Positions 20,005 through 29,900 of a DNA stretch of 64,000 nucleotides are shown piece after piece. Positions within the stretch are counted from its first letter, which is position 1. Each line of letters opens with the position of its first letter. The stretch comes from Tridacna crocea. Its lineage: Eukaryota > Mollusca > Bivalvia > Cardiida > Cardiidae. The notes beneath the pieces are model-generated. The model was not told the DNA's origin and made no database searches. It saw nothing but the letters and a program-made list of their open reading frames with translations. The DNA lies in the NCBI GenBank assembly GCA_943736015.1, contig OX031058.1, forward strand, positions 15,835,001 to 15,899,000. The letters run 5' to 3'. The position numbers and the translations under genes were made by a program.

Positions 20005-20394
20005 TTAATTCTTTACCACACAATCCCGACGTTCAACAATCCCGAGAAAGGGAAAGCCTTTGAAAACCTTGTAGGAAAAAGAGAAAATGCTGGTAACCAG
20101 CATTTTCTCCTTTTCCCACAATGTTTTCGACCCTTTACAAAACAATTTTCCAATTTTCAGTCACTTTTATTTTGTCGTCTGCAATCCCTACTTTTGACGA
20201 CCCTGAAAAAGAAGCCTTTGGAAAACATTGTGGGGAAAGGAGAAAATGCTGGTAACCAGCCTTTTCTCTTTTTCCCACAATGTTTTCTATCCTTCACAAA
20301 ACAAATTTCAAATTTTCAGTCACTTTTACTTTGTCGTCTGCAAATGCTTTCGATTTGGACAAGCCTAAAATATTGTTGTTTGGTAATGAGTTAA
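20005..20394 (+). mobile_element. Compound A-family MITE with two cores
   Basis: One left TTAA (TTAATTCTTTACCACAC), two successive palindromic cores (about 20066-20133 and 20217-20287), then one right end GGTAATGAGTTAA. The second core is introduced by GCAATCCCTACTTTTGACG, joined directly to the first copy's TCGTCTGCA spacer, so two copies are fused with loss of the ends between them. This creates the longest ORF of the window (196 codons), which is not a gene. Confidence 0.9.
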
Positions 20395-20455
20395 ACGAAG
20401 TTCAAGTTTTACAACTATCTGTAGATCTATTTCGTAATGAAAAAATGAACCGATT

Positions 20456-20472
20456 TTTTATATATATATATA
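20456..20472. repeat. (TA)n microsatellite
   Basis: Short TATATATA run after a T-tract. Confidence 0.7.
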
Positions 20473-20535
20473 ACGCGACCATTTTCGACTAAATTTTAGA
20501 TATATTCTGGTGCATTGTATCGGGGTCTTTATTTA

Positions 20536-20700
20536 TCAACAATTTCCCAGATTCCAAGAACATTCTTAGTCTTATTCTGAAGATTTTTTCTCTGTAGAAA
20601 ATAACACAACTTTTGATTGGCTATTCCAAGTGGTTTCGCCAATCAGAAGTTGTGTTACTTTCTAAATCTTGAATTAGATCGGCAAAGAATGAAATAAGGA
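20536..20700. mobile_element. I-family foldback element
   Basis: AAGAACATTCTTAGTCTTAT and AAAATAACACAACTTTTGATTGG in the left arm; CCAATCAGAAGTTGTGTTAC in the right arm. More diverged than 15017. Confidence 0.75.
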
Positions 20701-21085
20701 ATGATGAATTCATACAAACCCTGTTCTTGCAAAATTTGCCTTCTAGTTCATTTTACCCGTGCTAGGGTTCAGGAAAAAATGTGCACGTGAGCAAAGAGTC
20801 AGGATAACGTATAAATAGACAGAAATGAGCTAAATATAGTTTGTTGAGCGGGAATGCCAATAAATAACTCACAAGAGTCATTCTAAGAATCCGTGTAAAA
20901 TTGTTTCCCGAAAAGATGATTGAAGTCGTCTAAAAATGTACTTCCGGTTCTGAGTGAACGTTTTCATGAATAGAGATCGAATTGAATGACGGGGAGCTAT
21001 GATTGAAAAAGTATAGTTATATTACTGTATATAATATATGATTCTGTACGCCATATTGTATTATACCGTATAATAAATGCTTAAT
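20701..21085. other. Unassigned spacer
   Basis: AT-rich, no repeat or coding signal. Confidence 0.4.
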
Positions 21086-21550
21086 ACACATAGAGGATAT
21101 TTGTTTTTTTCGGTGAAAGATCGAAATTCATTTCATCGAGTGGACACCATCGGTAATATTTTAACGAGTGGCGTAGCCACAAGTGAAAATATTACCGATG
21201 GTGTTCACGAGATGAAATAAATTTCGATCTTTCACCCGGAAAAAAAAAACAAATATTCTATTTATTTCATGCCTTTAACCCTTCCTCGGAGGAGCTTTAT
21301 CAAAGTCTAGTAAAGTTTTTTTTTTCCCCCGTTATTCCCCGTGGCGTACCTCTCCCGCATAGCAACGCATTACAATATTACGTCAAGCGCGAGAAATGTA
21401 AGGTATGTGACGTCATATTTCCTATTTGGTTGTGAGGTACGCGCTATATTTAGGCAACAAGAACGTGAAAATCGGTATTTTCACTGGTGCTACCTGTGTA
21501 AGATCGAGAAATATTTTCACTGCTATTTCTCGATATCCTACCGCATACCA
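21086..21550 (+). mobile_element. E-family bipartite element
   Basis: Reference entry for E (about 460 bp). The first half is a hairpin: TTTTTTCGGTGAAAGATCG, TTTCATCGAGTGGACACC, ATCGGTAATATTTT and the mirror images around GAGTGGCGTAGCCAC. The second half begins AATATTCTATTTATTTCATG and ends in GAAAGCATGAAATAA-like sequence (inverted to its own start). It includes CCCCGTGGCGTACC, AGCGCGAGAAATGTAAGG, TGACGTCATATTTCC and GATCGAGAAATATTTTCACT. All copies in the window lie in the same orientation. No target duplication was identified. Confidence 0.85.
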
Positions 21551-21704
21551 TTATAGATATGCCCAGAAAAAGAGGAGGGTGACTTCATTTAAAAATAAAG
21601 GAGTAGTGCACTAAGATCTATGTTGGGTATGCCAAGTAGAGCGGTCTCTTTGAGTACCCGAAACATGCCATTTGGCCTGCAAGGGTTAAATCCGTCATGA
21701 GAAT

Positions 21705-21962
21705 GGGCCTGCAACACGCGAAAAGGGGTATTTTCGTAAAGCGTCGTCTCGGATCAGCCTGCGCAGTCCGCGCAGGCTAATCCAAGACGACACTTTACAT
21801 TTTTATGTAATTTTCTGTTTTGCGCTAGTCTAATGAGGAACAAAATCCAATGTAGTCGTAATAAAGTGCCGTCTCGGATTAGCCTACGCGGACCGCGCAG
21901 GCTGACCCGAGACGACACTTTACGCAAATGTTCGATTGTCCCTTTTCGTGTGTTGCTGGCCA
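21705..21962. mobile_element. B-family double-hairpin MITE
   Basis: GGGCCTGCAACACGCGAAAA to CCTTTTCGTGTGTTGCTGGC. Both hairpins are present (GGATCAGCCTGCGCAGTCCG and GGATTAGCCTACGCGGACCG). The flanks ATGAGAATG and CATTCTCAT mirror each other, extending the inverted ends. Confidence 0.92.
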
Positions 21963-22076
21963 TCATTCTCATAAAGGATTTATCCCTAATCCTGGTAGAT
22001 AAGGTAGATAGAACACTTAAGCTGATAGTGAAAACACGAATAATGTTATTCCAGGCTTATTTTTTTTTCTGGAAAA

Positions 22077-22193
22077 TGCGGACAGTGTACATCCAAGAGC
22101 AGACTGCACGTGCTGTACAGTCTGATCTTGATCTACAATGTCCACACAGGGCCAGCGAGTCGCGCTTGACAACCTGTGGGTTAACAGACAGAT
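22077..22193 (+). mobile_element. C-family hairpin
   Basis: GCGGACAGTGTACATCCAAG, GCAGACTGCACGTGCTGTAC and the right arm; tail GCGAGTCGCGCTTGACAACC ends in GGGTTAA. Confidence 0.85.
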
Positions 22194-22239
22194 ACCTGTT
22201 GAACCCGAAAATACTTCAAGAACTTGTTCCCGTGATAAC

Positions 22240-22334
22240 GGAACACAAATAGATACACAAATAGACAGCCACACGGACAGACAGTATAGGAAAGACACAC
22301 GGACAGACACACGGACAGGCACACAGACAGAGCA
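22240..22334. repeat. Degenerate (ACAG/ACAC)n tract
   Basis: ACACGGACAGACACACGG-like units, imperfect. It overlaps spurious ORFs on both strands. Confidence 0.75.
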
Positions 22335-22955
22335 GCCAATGCATTTTTGGACTAATTTGATGTTAATGCTTATAACATTCTTTTATTCCTTCTTTTATCA
22401 TTTATTCTTTTATTTACATGCATGTGTTAAACGCATGATTATGTTTTGTCTCAGAAGAAACTAGAACTGTTAGTGAGAAATTTGAAGGTTCGAATCTTAT
22501 ACTTAGTTCGAAAAGTTATGCAGCCGATTTATGTAGCCTTTCAATTCACACATTTTGAAAACATTTTGGCTAAAGCAGAAATGTTTCAACCTGCATTTAA
22601 TCGTATTTCCTGGTAGTTATCATTTCCCTTTTACAATGTCGTGTTCAAAGTTATCTGAAACAAAAAATGTATTTCGGGTAATATAAGATTAAAAATTTAT
22701 TTTGAAAAATATATTATACTTAAAACAACGTCTGTTTTTTTGGCGTTGAATAATACCTAATGGTTTTATATCCTCTTTACCCATACCTATATCTGAATTG
22801 AGCCATCTTTAACATGCCACGGTCTACCTAGGTAAAAATTAAGAGCAACTGTTCGGGAATTACTCACTCTCGTTAATTGTTCCATTTGGAAACTAATTCT
22901 AGCCAAACACACAAAAATTAATGAAGTGTTCAACCCTTTCAGCGTCACAAGCGAA
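22335..22955. other. Unassigned spacer
   Basis: AT-rich sequence without repeat or coding signal. Confidence 0.4.
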
Positions 22956-22959
22956 TATA

Positions 22960-23045
22960 GGGACTGTTGCGAAGGGCAAAGATCAAGAACAATATGCACA
23001 ATACTTGCAATCTGATCTTGGTTCTATGCTATCCATTTGTTTAGC
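22960..23045. mobile_element. C-family remnant
   Basis: GCAAAGATCAAGAACAATATG pairs partly with GCAATCTGATCTTGGTTCTA. Old copy. Confidence 0.5.
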
Positions 23046-23169
23046 CATGCCTCTAAGATAGAAAGGTATTTCTTAGTTACAGTAGATTGCATTTTTAAGC
23101 CGTCGAAAGTTGCTGAGTTTCGTTTTTGGCGCTTAAAGAGTTCACACTTATCCTGCTAAATATGTAACA

Positions 23170-23356
23170 AAATTTTTTCAATTCGATAGGAAAAAATCTA
23201 GTTATTGCTATTTTAAAGTTGTGTTTTGGGAGAATAACATCTCCATATCGGATAGTGTAGATCCAAGATCAGACTGCACGTTCTGTGCAGTCTGATCTTG
23301 ATCTACACTATCCGCAAAAGGCCAGTGGGTCGAGCTTAGCAGCCTAAGAGTTAAAC
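23170..23356 (+). mobile_element. C-family hairpin element (reference)
   Basis: Full C copies are about 170-190 bp: an AT-rich head containing TTGCTATTTTAAA, then CATCTCCATATCGGA, then a hairpin AGTGTAGATCCAAGATCAGA-CTGCACGTTCTGTGCAG and its complement, then the tail TCCGCAAAAGGCCAGTGGGT, CGAGCTTAGCAGCC and AAGAGTTAAA. Only the hairpin is palindromic; there are no terminal inverted repeats, so the mode of movement is unclear. It ends in GTTAAA. Confidence 0.85.
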
Positions 23357-23559
23357 GAATACTGATATCGAGGATGCCTATCACCATTTACTTAACTGCC
23401 AACTCGTACTTGTATAAAATAACAATGTCTTTCTATTCCGTTTTAACTGCTTCCTTTACATGCTATTTTTAGATTTTCCACTCAACATTACAGGTGGCAC
23501 AAACGAGAACAAAAAACGATTAAAGGAAAGAACAATATCTTTGTTTTTAATGATTTAGA

Positions 23560-23645
23560 TTTTTAGGAGAAAGAGGAATTGCTTGCCACAAGCAAATCTT
23601 CGCTTTTCCACAATGTTTCGAAAGCTATTTACTGTTAGGGTGTAA
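23560..23645. mobile_element. A-related hairpin remnant
   Basis: GAGGAATTGCTTGCCACAAG, CAAATCTTCGCTTTTCCACA and ATGTTTCGAAAGC resemble the GCTCG-type core. Confidence 0.4.
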
Positions 23646-23849
23646 TCGTAAATTCTATGGCCATGGACGAAGTGCTTATCCCTCGTAATTACATGCATTT
23701 TTATTTTCTTCTTTTCATAAGATTGCAATTCTTTTCCGCTTTCCTTTTTCTGTTCCTTGAGCTTTGTCCAATGCGACAAAGTGTAAGACTTCTCAATGTT
23801 ATAGCATTTGTGAATGATAAATATGACGCAAATAATGGTATTTGTCTAT

Positions 23850-23945
23850 GATAGGGAAGCACATATTGTAGGAAAGAGAAAAATGCGGATAATAGGCATT
23901 TTCTTTCTTCCTACACCGTTTCCAAAGACCTTCTTCTTTACATTC
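23850..23945. mobile_element. A-related hairpin remnant
   Basis: CACATATTGTAGGAAAGAGA, AAAATGCGGATAATAGGCAT, TTTCTTTCTTCCTAC form an imperfect core. Confidence 0.5.
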
Positions 23946-24174
23946 GTTAAACACGGTATTTTATTAACGGATAAATTACAAAGCCGTTCTTTTCCTCTCT
24001 GTTCTTCTAATCTTTCAAAGCGATTTTACTTATTGCAAGAAGTGTTTTGCACTCACTGTAAAAACGTTCTATAATAGAATCGTTCCCTGCCGAGAAATAT
24101 AATAATATTTCATTAAAAAGATGATTAAAATAGTATAATAAAAACAATAATAATCTACTTTGCTTTAATACCTG

Positions 24175-24312
24175 TTATTTATTTATTTATTTATTTATTT
24201 ATTCATTTATTTATTTATTGGTTTATTTATTCATTTATTTGGGTTTTTTTTAATTGATTGATTGATTGATTGATTGATTGATCTATTTATTTATCATTCA
24301 TTTATTTATTTG
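24175..24312. repeat. (TTTA)n and (GATT)n microsatellite
   Basis: About 70 bp of TTTA units with interruptions, then seven or so GATT units (24253-24283), then more TTTA. Confidence 0.9.
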
Positions 24313-24546
24313 ATTATTTTACCATACATTCATTCGTATGTAATAATTATTTTGAAACATTAGAGACGCTTCCCTATGTGTATCAGCCAGGGTTTAATTA
24401 ACTCAAATAATATGTTCTGTTTAAGATATGATTTTAAAAAAAGCAAGAAAAGTTACCACAAAAGTAAGGAAAATATAAAAATTTATAAATTCAAAATACA
24501 ACTAAAAAATACACCACATCTATTCATAAACCTGTGGATCTATTCT

Positions 24547-24774
24547 TTAACTCATTACCAAACAACAATATTTTAGGATTGTCCAAATAGAAAGCATTTG
24601 CAGATGACAAAATAAAAGTGACTGAATATTTGAAATTTGTTTTGTGAAGGGTATAAAACATTGTGGGAAAAGGAGAAAATGCTGGTTACCAGCATTTTCT
24701 CCTTTCCCACAATGTTTTCTAAAGGCTTCTTTTTCAGGGGCGTCAAAGGTAGGGATTGTGTGGTAATGGGTTAA
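24547..24774 (-). mobile_element. A-family MITE (complete)
   Basis: TTAACTCATTACCAAACAAC to GTGTGGTAATGGGTTAA, with a perfect core and the family ORF on the minus strand. Confidence 0.94.
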
Positions 24775-24872
24775 TAAATGAGGTGGAATGTCCTTCTCCA
24801 TTTAGAAAATTTAACAACAACAGAGAAAGTTTCAGACTACGTCAACTTGCCCGGACCTTCGAAATATTATGA

Positions 24873-25088
24873 ATGGTGTCCGTGGTCGTGAGGTAGAGCG
24901 TCGGCCTCATAATCTAAAGGTCCTGAGTTCGATACCCGTGAGCGGGTGTCAACTTTGGGATTTTTCATTGGCCTACTCATTCGGCGCGAGTACTGGTGTA
25001 GTTCCCAGGAAGCAGAATCGAGAGTGATTAGTATAAGTTGTAAGAACTTCTTTCTCAATCGATGAAAAATAAATATGTTTAAACTAAA
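24873..25088 (+). mobile_element. SINE derived from tRNA-Met
   Basis: 24875-24945 is tRNA-like: GGTAGAGCGTCGGCCTCATA, AATCTAAAGGTCCTGAGTTCG and ATACCC match the anticodon arm (CAT) and B box of animal elongator tRNA-Met. The body continues CGCGAGTACTGGTGTAGTTC, CCAGGAAGCAGAATCGAGAG and ends in an A-rich AAATAAATATG tail. A complete functional tRNA is excluded because the acceptor ends do not pair. Transcription by RNA polymerase III is implied by family knowledge only. Confidence 0.8.
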
Positions 25089-25298
25089 CTAAATATTTTG
25101 CTATTTGCAAATTTTGTACATTTCCAAAGACTATTTCCAGATACAGCCGGTTTTAGACTAAATACACTTTTGGTTCTATAATTCCATAATGTTGTGATGA
25201 CTCGGTTTAAAGCATAACGGAAACGTATAAAAATCCTTTTGCCAAAGCGTCTCTCATTTCCACGTACATGTATTATGAATGGCTTCCGTATTCCAACC

Positions 25299-25524
25299 TT
25301 AAATCATTACTGCACAATCCCTACTTTTGACAACCCTGTGAAAGAGGGTTTTAGAAAACATTGTAGGAAAAGGAGAAAATGCTGGTAACCAGCATTTTCT
25401 CCTTTTCCTACAATGTTTTCTACCCTTCACAAAACAAGATTCAAATTTTCAGTCAATTTCATTTTGTCGTCTGCAAATGCTTTCGATTTGGACAGGCCAA
25501 AACATTTGTCGTTTGGTAATAAAT
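25299..25524 (+). mobile_element. A-family MITE, right end clipped
   Basis: TTAAATCATTACTGCACAAT at the left; the right end stops at GTTTGGTAATAAA, where an E copy begins. Perfect core around GGTAACC. Confidence 0.9.
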
Positions 25525-26074
25525 ACGCCACTCGTGAAAATATTACCGATGGTGTCCACTCGATGAAATAATTTTCGATCTTTCACCGAAAAAAACAAAT
25601 ATTCTATTTATTTTATGCTTTTAACCCTTTCTGGAAGGAGCTTTATCAAAATTCAGTACAATTCTTTTCCCTTATTCCCCGTGGCGTACCCCTCCCGCAT
25701 AGCAACGTTACGTCAAGCGCGAGAAATGTAAGGTATATGACGTCATATTTCCCATCTGGTTGTTAGGCACGCGCTATTTACCTAGGCAACAAGAACTTGA
25801 AAATCGGTATTTTCACTGGTGGTACCAGTTTAAGATCGAAAAATATTTTCACTGCTATTTCTCGATATCCTACCAGAAAGCATGAAATAATGACGTTTAT
25901 CCTTCGAAATATTTCCCATCTGGTTGTTAGGCACGCGCTATTTACCTAGGCAACAAGAACTTGAAAATCGGTATTTTCACTGGTGGTACCAGTTTAAGAT
26001 CGAAAAATATTTTCACTGCTATTTCTCGATATCCTACCAGAAAGCATGAAATAATGACGTTTATCCTTCGAAAT
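25525..26074 (+). mobile_element. E-family element, 5'-truncated and internally duplicated
   Basis: The left hairpin arm is missing; the copy starts at the hairpin centre (CGCCACTCGTGAAAATATTA). The distal part is present twice, as described in the next entry. Confidence 0.88.
25747..26074 (+). repeat. Perfect 164-bp tandem duplication inside E
   Basis: 25747-25910 and 25911-26074 appear identical base for base by eye, each from ATTTCCCATCTGGTTGTTAG to TTATCCTTCGAAAT. The copies include the last part of E plus about 20 bp of flank (TGACGTTTATCCTTCGAAAT). Confidence 0.95.
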
Positions 26075-26101
26075 AACTAAAATGAAATTTTCATTCCTAT
26101 A

Positions 26102-26270
26102 GTTAAAACCCAAATATTGCTATTTCTGAATTATGTTTCAGGAAATGATATATCCTTTTCGGACAATATAGACCCAAGATCAGACTGCACGATCTGTGCA
26201 TTTTGATCTTGATCTGCACTGTCCGGAAATGGTCTGTGAGTTGCACTTAGTAAATCTGAGGGTTAAACGA
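26102..26270 (+). mobile_element. C-family element
   Basis: Head AGTTAAAACCCAAATATTGC, hairpin AAGATCAGACTGCACGATCT with a mutated right arm (GCATTTTGATCTTGATCTGC), tail ending GAGGGTTAAA. Confidence 0.85.
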
Positions 26271-26288
26271 AATGGAGAGAGAAATATT

Positions 26289-26518
26289 TTAACTCATTAC
26301 CAAAACGACAAAATTTTAGGATTGTCCAAATCGAAAGCATTTGCAGACTACAAAATAAAACTGACTGAAAATTTAAAATTTGTCTTGTGAAGGGTAGAAA
26401 GCATTGTGGGAAAAGGAGAAAACGTTGGTCACCAGCATTTTCTCCTTTTCCCACAATGTTTTCTAAAGGCTTTTTTCTCAGGGGCGTCAAAAGTAGGGAT
26501 TGTGTAGTAATGGGTTAA
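26289..26518 (-). mobile_element. A-family MITE (complete)
   Basis: TTAACTCATTACCAAAACGA to TGTGTAGTAATGGGTTAA; the core has AACGTTGGTCACCAGCATTT. Confidence 0.93.
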
Positions 26519-26660
26519 AAGAGGAAAATTAGAAATTGATGGTAATCAACATAATCTCCTTTTAAACATAGACATAGATTTATTTACGATTTGTACATAC
26601 AGTACCTCATCATGACAATACAACAATGACATACAATAATAGTCACGATTTGTTTATAAT

Positions 26661-26888
26661 CTAACCCTTTCCCAAACGACAAACTTTTGGACTAGACCAA
26701 ATTGAAAGCATTCGCAGACGACAATTCAACTCTTGCTGAAAAGATGATTTCTGTCTATGATAGGGTAGAAAACATTGTGGGAAAAGGAGAAAATGCTGGT
26801 TACCAGCATTTTCTCCTTTCCCCACAATGTTTTGAAAAGGCTACTATTCCAGATCCGTAAAAACCAGGGATTGTTTGGTAAAGGGTTA
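26661..26888 (-). mobile_element. A-family MITE, TTTCCC subtype
   Basis: CTAACCCTTTCCCAAACGAC (first T changed to C) to GTTTGGTAAAGGGTTAA; perfect core. Confidence 0.93.
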
Positions 26889-27183
26889 AACAATGGTTTG
26901 AAACGTTTCAGACACAAGTCCAATCGTTTTAGCCGTCATTAACAATACTGTCTGCAACTACATTCAATTTGGACAGGGTTAAAATTGTATCGTTTGGTAC
27001 AGCCAATTTCCATTCATGGAAACGAAACTGCCCATTCATACATCGATTAGTCTCAAGAATTTCATTGATAAAATACTAAACTGTCCATTCATATTCTCTT
27101 TGTTCACTTTCGGAATGAATAATTAAGAATGGGGAGAAGTCGGGAGTGAGGGAAATAGATTGAACAGCCCATTCTTCATCATT
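26889..27183. other. Spacer with A-family scrap
   Basis: TTCAATTTGGACAGGGTTAAA at 26964-26985 resembles the outer spacer of family A. Nothing else was recognised. Confidence 0.4.
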
Positions 27184-27414
27184 TTAACTCTTTACCAAAC
27201 GACATAATTTTTTGGCGAGTCCAAATTGGAAGCATTTGCAGACGACAAAATTAAAGTGGCTAAAAAATTGACATTTGTTTAGGGAAAGGTTGAAAACATT
27301 GTGGGAAAAGGAGAAAATGCTGGTGACCAGCATTTTCTCCTTTTCCCACAATGTTTTCAAAAGGCTTCTTTCCCAGGGTCGTAAAAGACCAGGGCTTTTC
27401 TGGGAAAGGGTTAA
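27184..27414 (-). mobile_element. A-family MITE (complete)
   Basis: TTAACTCTTTACCAAACGAC to TTTCTGGGAAAGGGTTAA; core tip GGTGACC. Confidence 0.93.
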
Positions 27415-27474
27415 TCCTTTACTACGTGTTTACCAGTATACGACCTCAAGTAATACGAAAGCTTTTTCTTTAAA

Positions 27475-27560
27475 CCCAAAAAAAGGCTCTCATAAGAGAA
27501 AACGCTGGTGACCAGCATTTGCTGCCTTTTCCAAAATTTTAGAATCCTTTTGACAATGGA
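27475..27560. mobile_element. A-family core fragment
   Basis: AAGAGAAAACGCTGGTGACC, AGCATTTGCTGCCTTTTCC: core only. Confidence 0.55.
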
Positions 27561-28085
27561 CTTTAATATATGAACTATGGACAAGTGTCGTCTGGCAAAT
27601 ATTTAAACCAGACGTGTGTTGCTAATTGGCAATGAGATGTTTACGGCATATTACTACTCTCCCAGAAATCAATTCCATACGTTGCCATGGCACGGATCCC
27701 CCTAGGCATAGATAAGATACTTTTTGTTATATCGTTTCCAATACCACCATATCGGTTGAGTACTGGCATCAGTTTGGTATAATTAAAATCAAAGCACTAC
27801 AAGCAGACGACAAGAACGCATGCAATAAGTTTTTAGTCAAGCATTTGTAGATCAATAAAGAACTAAAACCAAATGTGTACAAAGTTGAAACATAATATAT
27901 ATACTTTCCGATAGGGAAAAAGGCATGGCCATTTGCATCACAGTAGCGTGTGCAAAAGCAATCGGGAAAGGTCAGGCTCCAGGTTTTGTGAATGATCTAT
28001 TTTTAGAACTTGTCGCTGCATTCGTAACCTCTCCGTGAACCCAGTATTACGGTACTTACTATTTCAGCCTTTGTCACAAAATCTC
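27561..28085. other. Unassigned spacer
   Basis: No ORF or shared repeat apart from a faint GCACTACAAGCAGACGACAAG similarity to the A spacer near 27797. Confidence 0.4.
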
Positions 28086-28089
28086 CAGC

Positions 28090-28288
28090 TTTAAAAACCT
28101 TTATGATAAGGTTTTAGAAAACGTTGTTGGAAAGAGGATAAAATATTAATAAAGACCATCTTGTCCTTGTCCCACAATGTTTTCTACACTTTGTAAGGCA
28201 AATCCAACCATAATGTAAGACACATTTAACGTTTGCAAATGCTTTGAATTCGGACGAATCTTAAATTTTGTCGTTTGGTAAGGCGTAA
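28090..28288 (+). mobile_element. A-family MITE, decayed
   Basis: TTTTAGAAAACGTTGTTGGA, CTTGTCCCACAATGTTTTCT and GTTTGCAAATGCTTTGAATT; ends lost. Confidence 0.65.
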
Positions 28289-28421
28289 AGCAGCACATTC
28301 AAGATTTTCTGGTCTTTTCAATGAGACAGATGAAAAAAAAAACAAACCCATGATTGATCAATGAAATTGCGTTACGCTGAAAACCATGGCCACCTGAACA
28401 GCTTCCAATCTAAGAGTTGAC

Positions 28422-28650
28422 TTAACCCTTTCCCAAACAATCCCTGGTTTTTACGGGTCTAGAATAGTAGCCTTTTGAAAACACTGTGGGAAAAGGAGAA
28501 AATGCTGGAAACCAGCATTTTCTCCTTTTCCCACAATGTTTTCTACCCTATCATAGACAGAAATAATCTTTTCAGCAAGAGTTTAATTTTCGTTTGCAAA
28601 TGCTTTCAATTTGGCCCAGTCCAAAAGTTTATCGTTTGGGAAAGGGTTAA
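28422..28650 (+). mobile_element. A-family MITE, near-intact TTTCCC subtype
   Basis: TTAACCCTTTCCCAAACAAT to TCGTTTGGGAAAGGGTTAA, 229 bp; the core tip GGAAACC differs from the usual GGTAACC. Confidence 0.95.
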
Positions 28651-28696
28651 CTCTTTCATTGCTAAACAACTGAAATCATTTTTTTGATTCGAGAGT

Positions 28697-28868
28697 AGAA
28701 GCCCAAACATTGTTAGACTAATTCAAATTTACGTTTATGGAAAAAAAATATCACCATATCGGACAATGTAGATACAAGATCAGACTGCGCGTTCTGCGCA
28801 GTCTGATCTTAGTCTACATTGTCCGCAAAAGGTCAGTGAATCACATTTAGCAGCTGCTTAAAAGTGTT
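28697..28868 (+). mobile_element. C-family element
   Basis: Head GAAGCCCAAACATTGTTAG, perfect stem AAGATCAGACTGCGCG-TTCTGCGCAGTCTGATCTT with paired changes (GCGC in place of GCAC/GTGC), tail TCCGCAAAAGGTCAGTGAAT. Confidence 0.88.
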
Positions 28869-29455
28869 AAATAGGTGATGTCTACTTCTTTTTTAATAGC
28901 CACTGTCTCTCTATAGCAACGCACTGTGTTCTCTATGTATACATATTTTGCAAAGCCACTAATGGACTGCTCTTTCTTAGTGTGGTACAGGAGCACTTTT
29001 CGTCGTGTTTCATGCTGTTTGACTCAGAGATTCGTTCAATAATTGATAAAGTAAGTAAGAAAAAAAAACTAAAACAATCATAGGCTACTACCGCTTATTG
29101 CACAAATCTACCCCCCCCTCCCCCCCCCCAAAAAAAAAAACAACAAATGCTGAAAATATCCTTGTGATATTTTAAGAATCGACTTCTACAATATTTCAAG
29201 AAATACACACACCCAAAACGATGTAATAAAAGGAGGAAATTGCTCGTTAAGATCCCCCCATTTTGTCTTAATTTTGTAATGCTATATGCTGTAAGATGCC
29301 AAAAAAAACCCCATCGTCGTCTGTTTAAGGTAAAAAGGTACATATATTACTCGAAATGACCATCAACAGTGATATTAGACGAGGCCAATATTCATTTGAA
29401 GGTTGTCGTGCATAGGTGATAGCTATGTAACTAAATCAATAGCTGTCGGTAGAGA
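28869..29455. other. Spacer with homopolymer runs
   Basis: 29111-29140 is C8-T-C9 followed by A11. GGAGGAAATTGCTCGTTAAG near 29231 is a scrap of an A-like core. No gene seen. Confidence 0.5.
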
Positions 29456-29459
29456 TAAC

Positions 29460-29690
29460 TCTTCGCCTAACGATCTCGTTTTTCAACCACCATGGGAAAG
29501 TAGTCATTCTAAAACATCGTGAGAAAACGGGAGAAAATGCTGGTAACGAGCATTTTCTCAAAATTCACCACGATGGTTTCTACACTTTCAATGACACTGT
29601 CAATCAAGTGGACTACAATCTATTTGACATCTGCAAATGCTTTGAATATGGACGAGTTTAACATTTTGTCGTCTGCCAAAGAGTCGACCT
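29460..29690 (+). mobile_element. A-family MITE, decayed
   Basis: The core GAGAAAATGCTGGTAACGAG carries an unmatched arm change, and ATCTGCAAATGCTTTGAATATGG marks the spacer. TTAA ends are absent. Confidence 0.7.
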
Positions 29691-29727
29691 TTATCCTGCT
29701 GAAGAAGAAAAATGAAACTTTTAAACC

Positions 29728-29900
29728 AATAGTAAAAACCCAAAGTTTTCATATTTTAATGGTTTACAGGGGGCAAAATGTGTCCTTATCGGACAATGTA
29801 GGTCAAAGATCAGACTGCACGTTCTGTGCAGTCTGATCTTTGACCTACATTGTCCGCAAAAAGATCCTTGACTCGCGCTTAGTAACCTAAGAGATAAATG
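29728..29900 (+). mobile_element. C-family element
   Basis: Head ATAGTAAAAACCCAAAG, TCCTTATCGGACAATGTAGG, perfect hairpin TCAAAGATCAGACTGCACG and complement (TCAAAGATC/GATCTTTGA is a paired change), tail TTGACTCGCGCTTAGTAACC. Confidence 0.9.

Noticed and set aside
19804-20394. Longest ORF of the window (196 codons) as a gene
   Set aside because: Its second half is the fused A element read through two palindromes; the first half overlaps the J foldback.
22017-22464. Overlapping ORFs with many Thr/Asp or Val/Ser repeats
   Set aside because: They derive from the degenerate ACAG repeat and a C hairpin.
24875-24945. Functional tRNA-Met gene
   Set aside because: The anticodon arm and B box fit, but the acceptor stem does not pair and the sequence continues into a SINE body with an A-rich tail.
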